Assembly (NCBI GenBank): GCA_018697205.1
Contig: JABHTG010000077.1
Location: 1-35,130, forward strand
Direction: 5' to 3'
From: Nitrospina sp.
GTDB taxonomy: Bacteria > Nitrospinota > Nitrospinia > Nitrospinales > VA-1
DNA: 35,130 bases
A model generated the notes under the pieces. It was not told where the DNA came from. It worked only from the letters and a program-made list of their open reading frames with translations, and ran no database searches. Below are positions 8,727 to 17,768 of the stretch, one piece after another. Made by a program: the position numbers and the translations under genes. The first letter of the stretch is position 1, and the number at the start of each line of letters is the position of its first letter.

Positions 8727-10796
8727 ATGGAAAGTAAAAAAAATATCCAACAACTAATCATTTTTATTTTAATCATTTTCATAGCTACTGCGATGGCTGG
8801 TCGCAAACAGTTCGTTTTGAATCCATATGAAATTTCTGATCCACTACCTCAAGTTGCTACCATCACTCTTTTTGATAGTGTTTCTGAACAAATACACCCA
8901 ATTTATTCCAAAAATTTTTATACCCCACCTGCATTTAAATTGGTCCCGGCATCATTTTTATTTAACTCGTGGTTCCATATATTTTCTGCGATAGCTTTTT
9001 TAGCTCTGACCATAGGAGGCGTTTTTACTCTAATTAGAATGGGTGGGTTTGACAATTACCAATCAATGACAATAACTTTTTTTTCTTTATTTGTAGGAAA
9101 TCTAATAATACGAGAACTATTTAATATTCCATTATTAGGTCCCGCTCCATTTATATCATATGGATATTACAGTATTAGAACGCCAGTTATTCCGCTATCT
9201 TTACTTGGTCTTATTTTTACAATTAAGAGGCGTTTCATTTTAGGGGGGTTATTGATTGGTCTAACAACATTTTTTCACATCAAGTTTGGATTACGTTTTT
9301 TTGGGTTGATATTTTTTTCATTACTACTATGGAAATTTTGGGGTTCCAGGAGGTTAGAGTGGCCACAAAAAAATATTAAATGGGGCAATATTACTGCGTT
9401 TGCAATAAGTTGGAGTGCGATTTTCGTGATTACCTATATGCAAATTGTATCCAGCATAGGGTTCTTTGAAGCTTTAGATCTTCCTCGAAGTCAAACGCTT
9501 CTGAGCCCATTAGCCTTATTGATAAAAAATCAGCCGGACGATTGGCTGATTAGTACTCACTTTGGAGAAAACTTGCCATTTATGGGCTTTCTTTTTATGA
9601 CAGCTACTATTGGGGCTTTTTGTGAACTAATAATACGATATTCCCCTTCGAATAAAATGAAAAGCTTCGCAATTTTTTGGGAAATAGCAGCACTTGGAGC
9701 ATTAGTGTCTTTTGGAGTTGGGCTGTTCTTTGAATCTTTTTTTATAAATTGGCTTCCGGTGAGTATCTCGTACGCTATTACTATGACTCGTTTCTGGGAT
9801 TTGATTTGGGTAATCATAATCGGATTTTGGGTGACTTTAATCCCAGCAATTACTCTTGTTGGAAAAAATATAATGCATAAATTAAAAAAATCAGAATTAA
9901 GCTTAGAAAAATATTTTTTTCATTTGGTAATGCTAATTTTTATATGCGCCAATACAGCTATATTTTTAATTAATAAAGATGGTGAAGTTATCAAGTTTTA
10001 TAAGTCAAGGGACAAGGAGACACCTTTTTTAAAGTTAGGAAATTATGTTCAAATTTGTGCTCCAGTCACTTCTGAATACAAGAAACTTTACCATCAAGCA
10101 ATAAACTCTTTGCAAATGAATGACGACAAAAAGTTTGGAGAAATTTTGCTTCGTATGGATTTGATCTTTAATGAATTTAAGGTGCATTTAAACAACCCGC
10201 CATTACAAAACCCAGACTCTAGGTATTTAAAGGCACTAAACCATTCTAAAACTGGAAATTTTACAGAAATTTTAAAGCTGAGTACTAGCTGGAAACGAGG
10301 GAGCTCCAAGAATGAAGATTTTTATTGGTGGAGTTGTGCTCATTCAGAGCCGGGCGTTCATATACGGTCTATTAAAATTCCTACCAAAAATTATGTGGAT
10401 GCTACTGATTGGATTAAGCTTAATCTTCCTATTGATCAAGCGGTGATTCAACCACCCTATATACCTAAGTTTACTCTATATTCTCAGCGTATCGGATTTT
10501 GGGATATGACAATCGATCAACATATGATGTACCTGTTAAAAGGATATCATGGGGCTGGTCTCCACCGTCTAAGATCAATTGCTGGGCCCCAAGCTATGGT
10601 TTTTGAGACAGGAAATGGTATCTTGGGTCCAGAGAGCAGGGAATACTTCCTAAGACTAATAAAAAATGACCTCATTAAAATTCGAAAGGACTATCCTGGG
10701 TACAATTATTTTTTAACTGAAAATGATGATCTGCGTGGATATCCAAAAATATACTCTAATTCTTCATTCTCTTTATACAATATTTCTGGATCTTAA
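8727..10796 (+). CDS. Large polytopic inner-membrane protein, GT-C-like
   Basis: About 689 residues. The first 420 are strongly hydrophobic, with roughly 10-12 membrane segments (the first near residues 8-25), followed by a soluble part of about 270 residues. Near residues 550-620 it reads DATDWIKLNLP, then QPPY and further on SQRIGFWD. This pattern recurs in large bacterial membrane proteins of the GT-C glycosyltransferase type (compare DUF6798-like proteins; from memory). It could use the polyprenyl-linked sugar made by the GT2 at 3763, but no catalytic acid was pinned down. ATG 8727 is chosen over the in-frame TTG 8712, since it starts just before the first helix and has GGAAAA upstream. 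It stands alone and converges on the open frame at 10822. Confidence 0.7.
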   Translation: MESKKNIQQLIIFILIIFIATAMAGRKQFVLNPYEISDPLPQVATITLFDSVSEQIHPIYSKNFYTPPAFKLVPASFLFNSWFHIFSAIAFLALTIGGVFTLIRMGGFDNYQSMTITFFSLFVGNLIIRELFNIPLLGPAPFISYGYYSIRTPVIPLSLLGLIFTIKRRFILGGLLIGLTTFFHIKFGLRFFGLIFFSLLLWKFWGSRRLEWPQKNIKWGNITAFAISWSAIFVITYMQIVSSIGFFEALDLPRSQTLLSPLALLIKNQPDDWLISTHFGENLPFMGFLFMTATIGAFCELIIRYSPSNKMKSFAIFWEIAALGALVSFGVGLFFESFFINWLPVSISYAITMTRFWDLIWVIIIGFWVTLIPAITLVGKNIMHKLKKSELSLEKYFFHLVMLIFICANTAIFLINKDGEVIKFYKSRDKETPFLKLGNYVQICAPVTSEYKKLYHQAINSLQMNDDKKFGEILLRMDLIFNEFKVHLNNPPLQNPDSRYLKALNHSKTGNFTEILKLSTSWKRGSSKNEDFYWWSCAHSEPGVHIRSIKIPTKNYVDATDWIKLNLPIDQAVIQPPYIPKFTLYSQRIGFWDMTIDQHMMYLLKGYHGAGLHRLRSIAGPQAMVFETGNGILGPESREYFLRLIKNDLIKIRKDYPGYNYFLTENDDLRGYPKIYSNSSFSLYNISGS

Positions 10797-10821
10797 TTAA
10801 CAGTGAAGATGTTAGGCAAGA

Positions 10822-11298
10822 TTATACCTTGATATTTACTTCCCAGTATAACTGAAGTATTCTAGAGATTTTTTTAAGCTCCTTTGAACAACTTAGTGTG
10901 TTGGATAGAGTGCTTAATGCTTTTATGGTTTTTGATTTGGTATGCCCCGAAATATTGAGGAGTGTTTTTTTTTTAATGAGAGCGAGCTTTTTTTTGTTAT
11001 CCTCGTTAATACATTTGTAAGTACAATATAAAAAACCTTTCCCATCTGAAGAAACTGTTTTTTTTTTGGATACAGGAGGAGATACATTAAAGTTTAGTTG
11101 AATTTTTTTTTCAGTTAGGCTCTGATCTGCTTCGTGCCACCACTGCCTGTCAAATTCAATAAAATCGATTTTTTTCCAAATTAATTGATAGATCTTACCA
11201 GTAGTGCGAATTTTAAGACTACCGATACCATGTTCGAACCTTATTTTATCTTCCAGTTGCTCTATTACTTTTGATGTTTGGGTGAATAGTGTCTTGAT
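10822..11298 (-). CDS. Hypothetical protein; open frame lacking any ATG/GTG/TTG start
   Basis: The complement strand is open from 11334 to TAA at 10824-10822, 170 sense codons, with no Met, GTG or TTG codon anywhere. An SD-like AAGGA (11311-11307) lies exactly 8 bases before an in-frame ATC at 11298-11296, which would give 158 residues. Either AUC initiates, or an ATG was recently lost. The protein is Lys-rich, with FDRQWWHEAD in the middle and an YCTYKC motif. No signal peptide or membrane segment is seen and no family was recognised. The coding strand holds A-runs of 8-10 bases (complement of 10965-10974, 10988-10995, 11058-11067 and 11103-11111), which invite slippage. An open frame this long is unlikely by chance in AT-rich DNA. 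It lies downstream of a lipoprotein gene on the same strand. Confidence 0.45.
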   Translation of the reverse strand: MKTLFTQTSKVIEQLEDKIRFEHGIGSLKIRTTGKIYQLIWKKIDFIEFDRQWWHEADQSLTEKKIQLNFNVSPPVSKKKTVSSDGKGFLYCTYKCINEDNKKKLALIKKKTLLNISGHTKSKTIKALSTLSNTLSCSKELKKISRILQLYWEVNIKV

Positions 11299-11401
11299 TT
11301 TTCGTATCCTTATTACAATTAATTGAATTAAGTCTCAAAAAGATATAAATGCGTTTTACAGTTATTTTTTACATAGCGTTTTGTTTCAATTGTTCTTTAG
11401 A

Positions 11402-11479
11402 TTATTCCCACATCATATATAAAGTCATGGTAGCTATAGTAGCCCCTATAATTATCCTCATCCAAAATCCCGTATCCAT
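11402..11479 (-). CDS. Candidate 25-residue single-span membrane microprotein
   Basis: ATG at 11479-11477 opens a 25-codon frame ending TAA at 11404-11402. The peptide begins MDTGFWMR and is then almost wholly hydrophobic (IIIGATIATMTLYMMW) before a final Glu, which fits one membrane helix. It starts 15 bases after the lipoprotein stop on the same strand, so it could be co-transcribed. No convincing SD is visible, so it stays tentative. Confidence 0.3.
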   Translation of the reverse strand: MDTGFWMRIIIGATIATMTLYMMWE

Positions 11480-11494
11480 ATGATTTATATTTTT

Positions 11495-11839
11495 TTAACA
11501 AAATTGATGACAATTTGGCTGTGAAAAGGTGTCCTTTTTTTTAGTCATAATATATTTCATGTCAAGTTTGCCGAGTGTGGCAATTTTCATGCAAGAGTTG
11601 ACAGGCCCTTCACAACGCATATAGCAGCCAAAGATATAATCACAGTTTAGATATACCCAGTGAGTATATTTGTTCTTTTCTAGAGCAACAACTTGTACAG
11701 TTTTTTCACCGTCTAATCCATCTATTACTTTATAATCAACTGATTCAATAAAACTCTCTGGTTTGATCGGTATAGAGCCACAAGAGCTTAAATAAAAAAT
11801 AGAAAATATTAAGCTTAGAAAAATAACTGGTCTTTTCAT
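11495..11839 (-). CDS. Small lipoprotein, function unknown
   Basis: A 114-residue protein with a classic type II signal: MKRP, then a hydrophobic core and LSSC, with lipidated Cys at residue 20. The +2 Gly favours the outer membrane by E. coli sorting rules. The mature part is rich in Cys: YLNCDYIFGCYMRCEGP and later CMK, NC and a terminal FC, so disulfides in the periplasm are likely. AAGGAG lies 13 bases before the start, a long spacing. It heads a leftward group with the 25-residue frame and the frame lacking a normal start. No family recognised. Confidence 0.72.
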   Translation of the reverse strand: MKRPVIFLSLIFSIFYLSSCGSIPIKPESFIESVDYKVIDGLDGEKTVQVVALEKNKYTHWVYLNCDYIFGCYMRCEGPVNSCMKIATLGKLDMKYIMTKKKDTFSQPNCHQFC

Positions 11840-12074
11840 TTTTCAGCGAGGCTCCTTTTTTGTTTGAAAATTATTAATGGATTCCTTTGGCTGTGATTTT
11901 TTAGAGTTATTTGTACCTTTGAAGGCTTTTTTCGGTTTCTTTTGTTAAAATATAAACAATGAGTATTCTAGCTATTAATAATGCTCAACTCAATAGGCCC
12001 TATTAGGTTGCTATCTCAGTCTGTATCTTATAGTGTGCCTTTTTTTGGAGACCTTTTCTTTAGGTAAAACAATT

Positions 12075-12851
12075 ATGACCAGAGATTATAGATTAATTAT
12101 TTTCTTTTGGTTTCATTTTTTACTTGCCATAGCCCCACCACTTTCAGCTGAATCTATTAACGGAAAAGTAATCAAGGTGGTTGATGGTGATACAATTATT
12201 GTACTTGATGACAATGGCTTTAAATACCGTATTCGATTGGCAGCAATAGATGCACCGGAGAAAAAAAGCCAGCCTTATAGCAGTGAGTCTACCATGAGTC
12301 TTAGGTGGCTTGTCCATAATAAGGGAGCTACTGTGGAGTATTCAAAATATGATCGTTATGGAAGGATCGTGGGAAAGATAATGGTGGGTTCGAAAGGAGA
12401 TAAACATTGTTTGATAATTGAGTGTGCTAGAACAACAGATGTCGGTTTGGAGCAAATTAAGTCAGGTATGGCATGGCACTATAAGCGTTATCAAAATGAA
12501 CAATCTATTGAGGATCGAAAATTTTATTCTAGTGCTGAACGAGTAGCTAAAAAAAAACAAATAGGTTTGTGGCGGGATAAAAACCCAATACAACCTTGGA
12601 AGTGGAGAAGGGATAATCGTTTAAAAGCTCTCCGGAAGGCATTCCAAATGAAAGGAAGTAAGAAAAAAAAATATGCTCAGGAAATTGGGGTGGATCCGGA
12701 TCAGCTTAAAATTTTTATAGACGAAGCTGTCAAGAACGAAGATGAAGCTATTAAACAAAAATTTGAACAGAGCGGACTAGATGAAGAAGAATTTGCTATA
12801 GAGTTTAAGGTTTCACCGGAGAGACTCAAGGCTATTCTAAATCCAAAATAA
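12075..12851 (+). CDS. Secreted staphylococcal-nuclease-like thermonuclease with helical tail
   Basis: 258 residues. A signal peptide (residues 1-25, ending PLSA) precedes an SNase domain (about 28-170). Catalytic positions are kept: VVDGDT with Asp37, RIRLAAIDAPE with Arg54, Asp59 and Glu62, and DRYGR with Arg97, matching the Arg35/Asp40/Glu43/Arg87 set of staphylococcal nuclease. It should cleave DNA or RNA with calcium outside the cytoplasm. The tail (about 185-258) is charged and seems to contain two related helical units, EIGVDPDQLKIF (203-214) and EFKVSPERLKAI (243-254), not part of the standard domain. ATG 12075 is chosen over the in-frame GTG 12033 because it begins directly at the signal peptide. 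It lies 24 bases before the M48 gene, so the two form an operon. Confidence 0.88.
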   Translation: MTRDYRLIIFFWFHFLLAIAPPLSAESINGKVIKVVDGDTIIVLDDNGFKYRIRLAAIDAPEKKSQPYSSESTMSLRWLVHNKGATVEYSKYDRYGRIVGKIMVGSKGDKHCLIIECARTTDVGLEQIKSGMAWHYKRYQNEQSIEDRKFYSSAERVAKKKQIGLWRDKNPIQPWKWRRDNRLKALRKAFQMKGSKKKKYAQEIGVDPDQLKIFIDEAVKNEDEAIKQKFEQSGLDEEEFAIEFKVSPERLKAILNPK

Positions 12852-12875
12852 GAAAATAAATTTAAAGGGTATTGC

Positions 12876-13532
12876 GTGCAAATTTTTTATAAACGTCCAT
12901 TCACGTGTTTATTGCTTTTTCTCTTTTTTACAGGTTGCGCTGGTCCCAATACGCAAGTCTGCAATCTAGTTAATAACTTGGGTTGTTTTAATGCCACAGA
13001 AGTTTGGGGAAAGTCAATAAATAGAGTTGTAGCCGCAAACTTTCCCGATGAATTAGGGTTTTACAAACCGATTATACATAAGGCAAATTTTTCAAATGCT
13101 TGGGTGACCACTGGCGGTGATATTAATATTACCCTTAATCTTTTAAAAAAATTAGGTGAGTCGGGAAGGTTGTGCGTTATATCTCATGAACTAGCTCATT
13201 TGAAAAGTAATCATTATTACTCCAAGGTGGGGGTATCCACATTTACTTCTGCTGCATTGTCCGTAGCAGGTATGTTTGTTCCTGGATTGAGTTATTTAGA
13301 CCATGTTGTTAATCCAGCAATAACAAATTCTTTTGGACGCCAGTTCGAACTAAGTGCTGACAAACTTGCGGTTGAATATATTAAAAAAACTGGGTTGACT
13401 ACGGCTGATTATCTGAAGTTTCTTTATTGGATGAAAGAAAACCTTGATGTCTCCAACGGTTTTGCTAAAACCTCTCTATTTTCAACTCACCCTGCAACGC
13501 AAGAAAGAATAAATCAACTTATGGAAAACTAA
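12876..13532 (+). CDS. M48-family metalloprotease lipoprotein
   Basis: 218 residues. A lipoprotein signal (LFFTGC, lipidated Cys21) leads into a compact M48 peptidase with HELAH at 104-108, where His104, His108 and catalytic Glu105 bind or activate zinc. The third ligand is likely Glu158 in FELSAD, and the STHPATQERI motif typical of M48 proteins lies at 203-212. It probably works in the periplasm on misfolded or envelope proteins, like LoiP or BepA, but has no TPR domain. The GTG start has AAAGGG six bases upstream. It is co-directional with the thermonuclease 24 bases before it. A linked role in envelope or macromolecule turnover is inference. Confidence 0.88.
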   Translation: MQIFYKRPFTCLLLFLFFTGCAGPNTQVCNLVNNLGCFNATEVWGKSINRVVAANFPDELGFYKPIIHKANFSNAWVTTGGDINITLNLLKKLGESGRLCVISHELAHLKSNHYYSKVGVSTFTSAALSVAGMFVPGLSYLDHVVNPAITNSFGRQFELSADKLAVEYIKKTGLTTADYLKFLYWMKENLDVSNGFAKTSLFSTHPATQERINQLMEN

Positions 13533-13682
13533 AGACGTTATCCATTAACGATCCAAGATGTTTGTTTGGTAGATAAAGTTATTTAGTGTATTGTTGAGCC
13601 TAGATACTTATCTAAATTGAGGGTTTTGTGTGCCTTGGGGGGGGGTGTTTTTAATGCAGCTGCAGTCAATTTTTATTGTGAA

Positions 13683-13699
13683 AATTGTTATTAACAATT
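13683..13699. promoter_or_regulatory. Perfect 8-bp inverted repeat, possible operator
   Basis: AATTGTTA (13683-13690) and TAACAATT (13692-13699) flank a single T. It lies about 100 bases upstream of the -35 box of icd. The form suits a dimeric regulator. AT-rich palindromes do arise by chance, and no regulator is adjacent. Confidence 0.35.
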
Positions 13700-13795
13700 A
13701 GTGCTTTTTGATCTTTATCACCTGTGTTCTCGAGGTGTTTCCCTCAATTAGGTTTCTTAAACTCATAAAACTTAAAATATAAAGTGAAAAAATGG

Positions 13796-13824
13796 TTGAC
13801 AGTGTGGCCATTTTCTTTGATTAT
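13796..13824 (+). promoter_or_regulatory. Candidate sigma-70 promoter for icd
   Basis: A consensus -35, TTGACA (13796-13801), is followed by a 17-base spacer and GATTAT (13819-13824, four of six bases of TATAAT). Transcription would start near 13831 and leave a leader of about 58 bases before the ATG at 13889. Confidence 0.5.
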
Positions 13825-13888
13825 TTCATCTTTCAAGCCTAAATTTAATGCAATTTATGAGTAACTTTTATTTATTGGGGTAAAAGCA

Positions 13889-16123
13889 ATGTCGGAAAAT
13901 CTAGATATTATTTATACAAAGGTGGACGAAGCTCCTGAGCTTGCTAGCGGGTCGTTTCTTCCAATTATTCAATCATTCGCAGGGGTAGCCGGTATTAAAG
14001 TTGGAACGAAGGATATTTCTCTTGCAGGCAGAATTATTGCTCAGTTTCCAGAGCGTTTAAAACCTGAGCAACAACAACCAGATGATCTTGCTTTTCTGGG
14101 TGAAATGGTTATGAAGCCTAATGCAAATATTATCAAATTACCTAATATCAGTGCTTCTAATCCACAGATTCAAGCCGCTGTCGCAGAACTTCAGTCTCAG
14201 GGGTACAATCTGCCAGATTATCCGGAAGACCCTAAAACGGACGAGGAAAAAGAAATAAAGGCAAAATTTGATAAGGTTAAAGGTAGTGCGGTAAACCCTG
14301 TTCTTCGCCAAGGAAACTCAGATCGAAGAGCTGCAGTATCTGTTAAAAATTATGCAAAAAGTAACCCGCATAAAATGGGCAAATGGTCAAAAGATTCTAA
14401 AACCAATGTTGCTCACATGGATGGTGGAGATTTTTGTTCTAATGAAAAATCTGCGGTCATTTCTGATCAGGTTGCAGGAAAAGGAAAGATTGAGTTTGTT
14501 AGCTCAGATGGAAGTACCACCATACTTAAAGACAATATTGCAATGGGCGCAGGCGATTTAGTGGATGCAACGAAGATGAGCCGTACGGCTCTTCGAAGTT
14601 TTATTAAGAATTCCATTGCCGAGGCGAAAAAACAGGGTGTTCTTTTATCTCTTCATATGAAAGCTACTATGATGAAGGTTTCCGATCCTATTATTTTTGG
14701 TCATGGTGTGACAGTTTTTTTTGACGAGGTATTTACTAAACACGAAAAAATTTTTAAAGAACTTGGTGTTAATGCAAACAACGGCTTGGGAGATGTTCAC
14801 GCAAAAATCAAGGACCTCCCTGCTGACCAAAAGGCAGAAATTGAAGCGGATATCAAAGTTTGCATTGAAAATGGTCCTGAATTAGCAATGGTAGATTCGG
14901 ATAAAGGTATTACAAATTTACATGTTCCTAGTGACATTATTATTGATGCTTCAATGGCCGCTGCTATCCGGGCCTCTGGGAAAATGTGGGATCCCGCAGG
15001 AAATGAAGCAGATACTTTAGCCATGATTCCTGACAATAGTTATGCAGGTATTTACCAATCTGCGATTGATTTTTGTAGAGAGAATGGTGAATTCGATCCC
15101 ACTACAATGGGAACAGTTCCTAATGTTGGCCTCATGGCACAAAAGGCACAGGAATACGGATCGCATGACAAAACTTTTGAGATGTCTGGTAGTGGTACTG
15201 TTCGAGTCCTTGATGGGGCGGGTAATGCTTTACATGAAATTACTGTCGAAGAAGGAGATATATTCCGCGCCTGTCAGGTTAAGGATATTCCTATTCAAGA
15301 TTGGGTTAAACTAGCTGTTAAGCGAGCTCGATTATCTGAAACCCCAGTTGTTTTTTGGCTCGATAAAAATAGGGGGCATGACGCTAACATGATTGAAAAA
15401 GTGAATATCTACTTAAAGGATCATGATACAAAGGGTCTTGATATTTCGATCATGTCTCCCGTGGATGCTATGAATCACTCATTGAAAAGGGCAAAAGAAG
15501 GAAAAGATACAATTAGCGCTACGGGAAATGTTTTGCGTGATTATTTGACAGACTTATTCCCGATTCTTGAATTGGGAACAAGTGCAAAAATGTTATCCAT
15601 CGTTCCTTTGATCCAAGGTGGTGGACTTTTTGAGACTGGTGCTGGCGGATCTGCTCCCAAGCATGTACAACAGTTTGTCAAAGAAGGACATTTGAGGTGG
15701 GAATCTCTGGGTGAGTTTTTGGCACTCTCAGAATCTTTCGCGCATTTAAATCAGGTGAAGGGGAATTCTAAAGCACAGGTTCTGGCCGAAACACTTGATC
15801 GTGCTACCGGGAAATTGATGGAACATAAAAAATCTCCTGGCCGAACTGTGGGTGACTTAGATAATGCAGGCACACATATTTACGAAACCTTATATTGGGC
15901 GCAAGAATTAGCAGCTCAAGATGACGATGCGGACCTTAAAGCAAAGTTTATTCCATTTGCGGATCAACTTGAAGCTAAACTGGATACAGTTTTTGATGAA
16001 ATGAATGCGACCAATGGGCAGGCAAAAGATATTGGTGGTTATTTCCGAACAGATCCAGCAAAAGTCGCACGGGCCATGCGTCGTAGCGCAACATTCAATT
16101 CAATATTGGACAGTTTGAATTAA
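13889..16123 (+). CDS. icd: Monomeric NADP-dependent isocitrate dehydrogenase
   Basis: 744 residues, the size of the monomeric class (about 740), unlike the roughly 415-residue homodimeric enzyme. It oxidatively decarboxylates isocitrate to 2-oxoglutarate in the TCA cycle and makes NADPH. The substrate segment has Ser133, Asn136, Arg140 and Arg146 (GSAVNPVLR then SDRR), the spacing of Ser132/Asn135/Arg139/Arg145 known in the Azotobacter enzyme. NPHKMGKWS and AHMDGGDF follow, and later [17 protein letters not shown] and [12 protein letters not shown], all hallmarks of this family. GGGG lies about 8 bases before the start. It is transcribed alone, with a candidate promoter at 13796 and a terminator at 16218. 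Confidence 0.96.
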   Translation: MSENLDIIYTKVDEAPELASGSFLPIIQSFAGVAGIKVGTKDISLAGRIIAQFPERLKPEQQQPDDLAFLGEMVMKPNANIIKLPNISASNPQIQAAVAELQSQGYNLPDYPEDPKTDEEKEIKAKFDKVKGSAVNPVLRQGNSDRRAAVSVKNYAKSNPHKMGKWSKDSKTNVAHMDGGDFCSNEKSAVISDQVAGKGKIEFVSSDGSTTILKDNIAMGAGDLVDATKMSRTALRSFIKNSIAEAKKQGVLLSLHMKATMMKVSDPIIFGHGVTVFFDEVFTKHEKIFKELGVNANNGLGDVHAKIKDLPADQKAEIEADIKVCIENGPELAMVDSDKGITNLHVPSDIIIDASMAAAIRASGKMWDPAGNEADTLAMIPDNSYAGIYQSAIDFCRENGEFDPTTMGTVPNVGLMAQKAQEYGSHDKTFEMSGSGTVRVLDGAGNALHEITVEEGDIFRACQVKDIPIQDWVKLAVKRARLSETPVVFWLDKNRGHDANMIEKVNIYLKDHDTKGLDISIMSPVDAMNHSLKRAKEGKDTISATGNVLRDYLTDLFPILELGTSAKMLSIVPLIQGGGLFETGAGGSAPKHVQQFVKEGHLRWESLGEFLALSESFAHLNQVKGNSKAQVLAETLDRATGKLMEHKKSPGRTVGDLDNAGTHIYETLYWAQELAAQDDDADLKAKFIPFADQLEAKLDTVFDEMNATNGQAKDIGGYFRTDPAKVARAMRRSATFNSILDSLN

Positions 16124-16217
16124 AGTTTTGTTGAGTGTATATTTTTTCTACTCAAAACGAACGAGAAAATAGTTTGCTTAGATAGGCTCGCGGTATTTAT
16201 TTATTGAAAAATTAAAG

Positions 16218-16246
16218 GGATCTGGTGATTTTTGCCAGATTCTTTT
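16218..16246 (+). terminator. Rho-independent terminator after icd
   Basis: GGATCTGG (16218-16225) pairs with CCAGATTC (16235-16242), 8 bp with one G-U, around a 9-base loop, followed by TTTT (16243-16246). It lies about 95 bases after the icd stop. The U-run is short but the stem is well placed. Confidence 0.65.
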
Positions 16247-16341
16247 AAGTTTGGATTGCTTGGTTCTTTTAACCAGATATGAGGGTCAATGTAAAGTATC
16301 CTATTAAAAGAGCAATTTATTGGAGGTAGTTATAAAAATTT

Positions 16342-16560
16342 CTAGGAATTAATCAGTGGTTTTATTTTCGATAAGTTCCTCAAAATTTGTTCGTTGCATT
16401 TTAGGCAAATATAGCCTTCTCCTGAGAAGATCCAAAACTCATCTTCTACCCATTCTTTGGCTTCTTCCTCGGTATCGCAGTACTCGCCAGCTTGTGAGCA
16501 TTTTGCAGATATTTTGATTTGGCACTCAACCGCATATTGGTTATCTTTTTTGACGATCAA
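16342..16560 (-). CDS. Small Cys-containing protein, function unknown
   Basis: 72 residues starting at TTG (16560-16558), with GGGA about 7-8 bases upstream. It has five Cys, including a CLKC pair near the C-terminus and earlier C-x(7)-C and C-x(5)-C spacing, so it might bind zinc as a small ribbon, though a full four-Cys knuckle is not obvious. The middle is acidic and aromatic (EEEAKEWVEDEFWIF). No signal peptide or membrane segment. It lies about 55 bases downstream of the Nfu-type gene on the same strand and may share its transcript. No family recognised. Confidence 0.6.
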   Translation of the reverse strand: MIVKKDNQYAVECQIKISAKCSQAGEYCDTEEEAKEWVEDEFWIFSGEGYICLKCNEQILRNLSKIKPLINS

Positions 16561-16614
16561 TTTTGATTCCCTTTATTGATTAGTTAACCATTATATTAAA
16601 TAGGGCAGGGTCAT

Positions 16615-17208
16615 CTAAGAACTACTTATAGAAACTTCCAAATTTGGATCGCAGTAACCTTTCAGTGCTCTTGTTATTGCTGCTAACGTTCCTCCCGTTG
16701 AGCTAGGGCAACTCCCACAAGCACCTTGATACTTGATTACAACAGTATTATCCTCTACCTTAATAATTTCTAAGCCCCCGCCATCACTTGCTAAAGCGGG
16801 TCTAATTATTTCATCCATCAAAGACCCAATGATTACTTCTTTTTCGCTATCAGGGAGGTTGGGAAAAGCTTCACGATCAATTGTGCTAACAAAGGAAACT
16901 TTTTTTTCTTTTTCAGGAGGTTTTTCTCCTGGCGGTAAAAGAATAGTTTTTATAGCAGCTTTGACATCATCCATAAAGTGCTCCCAAGCTTTGGAGGAGA
17001 ACATGGTCACAGACACATAATCCTGACACAGAAATAACTCTGTCGCTCCAACTTTGAATAACGCTTCAGCTAAAAGGTTTTCTCCAGTATACTCTTCATC
17101 TTCTTCTCCTGAAGAAATTGATAGAGAACCGCTAGAAACTACTGGCCCATCCATTACAAATTTAAGTGCTGCAGGATTAGGTGTTTCTTCTATGCGTAAT
17201 ATTTCCAA
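16615..17208 (-). CDS. Nfu-type iron-sulfur cluster carrier
   Basis: 197 residues. The N-terminal half (about 1-95, opening ILRIEETPNPAALKF) is the Nfu_N domain also found in Nfu1. The C-terminal half (about 122-197) is the NifU C-terminal domain with CGSC (C164, C167), which binds a bridging 4Fe-4S cluster in a dimer and hands it to target apoproteins. The window encodes at least three radical SAM enzymes needing such clusters, though no direct link is shown. Start is TTG (17208-17206) with AAGGA 8 bases upstream; no ATG lies near the conserved N-terminus. A charged linker (about 96-120) joins the domains. Confidence 0.9.
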   Translation of the reverse strand: MEILRIEETPNPAALKFVMDGPVVSSGSLSISSGEEDEEYTGENLLAEALFKVGATELFLCQDYVSVTMFSSKAWEHFMDDVKAAIKTILLPPGEKPPEKEKKVSFVSTIDREAFPNLPDSEKEVIIGSLMDEIIRPALASDGGGLEIIKVEDNTVVIKYQGACGSCPSSTGGTLAAITRALKGYCDPNLEVSISSS

Positions 17209-17768
17209 AATTAAAATCCTTAAATTTAATAGTAACTCAACCTTAAGATGCTTGGATTGTGAAATGGATTTGCAGGTAATTGATCTAAACGTGTAAATGT
17301 AAACTATAGCTTATTACTTTAAGGATGGGTCAATATTATTATTTGTTTGCATATAGTACTAGTTTTTTAACCTTATGAAGTAATAATTTTGTTGAATAAT
17401 TGACCTAAAAAGTTATCTGAACTATAGACCAGTCAGCGTAAAAAATTTTTATATTATTGGATAATTTGATTTTATTGAACTTAAAGCTGGCATTTAACTC
17501 TAGGTTAGGGTATGTTGTACGTACGGTTGTTGGTTGAAACCGTCAGGAGAATTAGTGGTGTTGAACAGAAGAGAGCTTTTCCTTTTTGGTTGAGAAATGT
17601 TCGGATCTTAATCCGGTGTTTGTTTTAATTTACTTTCTCCCCCCCCTCCATTTTTCTCAACAAAAATCAATCACATTTATTAATACTGTGCTTGCTGTAA
17701 CCTTAAAATTTTAGGGCTTTGCATGCTTACGCCAGACCTCATTTAATTTTTAATACACTAAGGAAATT
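17209..17768. other. Divergent intergenic region, nfu-like / DEAD-box helicase
   Basis: 560 bases with frequent stops and no gene. It should hold divergent promoters. Features seen: GTACGTAC palindrome near 17518, a short hairpin CGGAT/ATCCG (17602-17606/17611-17615) with CTTA loop, and a C-run near 17639-17646. The long leader before a DEAD-box helicase could be regulatory, as in cold-induced helicases, but nothing here proves it. Confidence 0.35.

Larger units (their letters stand above)
13533..13888. other. Intergenic region upstream of icd
   Basis: No gene seen. It holds a run of nine G (13637-13645), striking in this AT-rich context, the 17-bp dyad at 13683 and the candidate promoter at 13796; the last two are listed separately. 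Confidence 0.45.

Noticed and set aside
12033-12074. GTG start for the thermonuclease
   Set aside because: It adds 14 residues in front of a normal signal peptide; no better SD.
13637-13645. Run of nine G upstream of icd (and a C-run near 17640)
   Set aside because: Striking in AT-rich DNA but no element seen around it; may be polymerase slippage or sequencing artefact.
14352-15314. Several 60-90 codon frames on both strands within icd
   Set aside because: They are shadows of the well-supported isocitrate dehydrogenase frame.
17602-17615. Small hairpin CGGAT/ATCCG before the DEAD-box gene
   Set aside because: Only 5 bp, no U-run, no conservation evidence; too weak to call a leader element.
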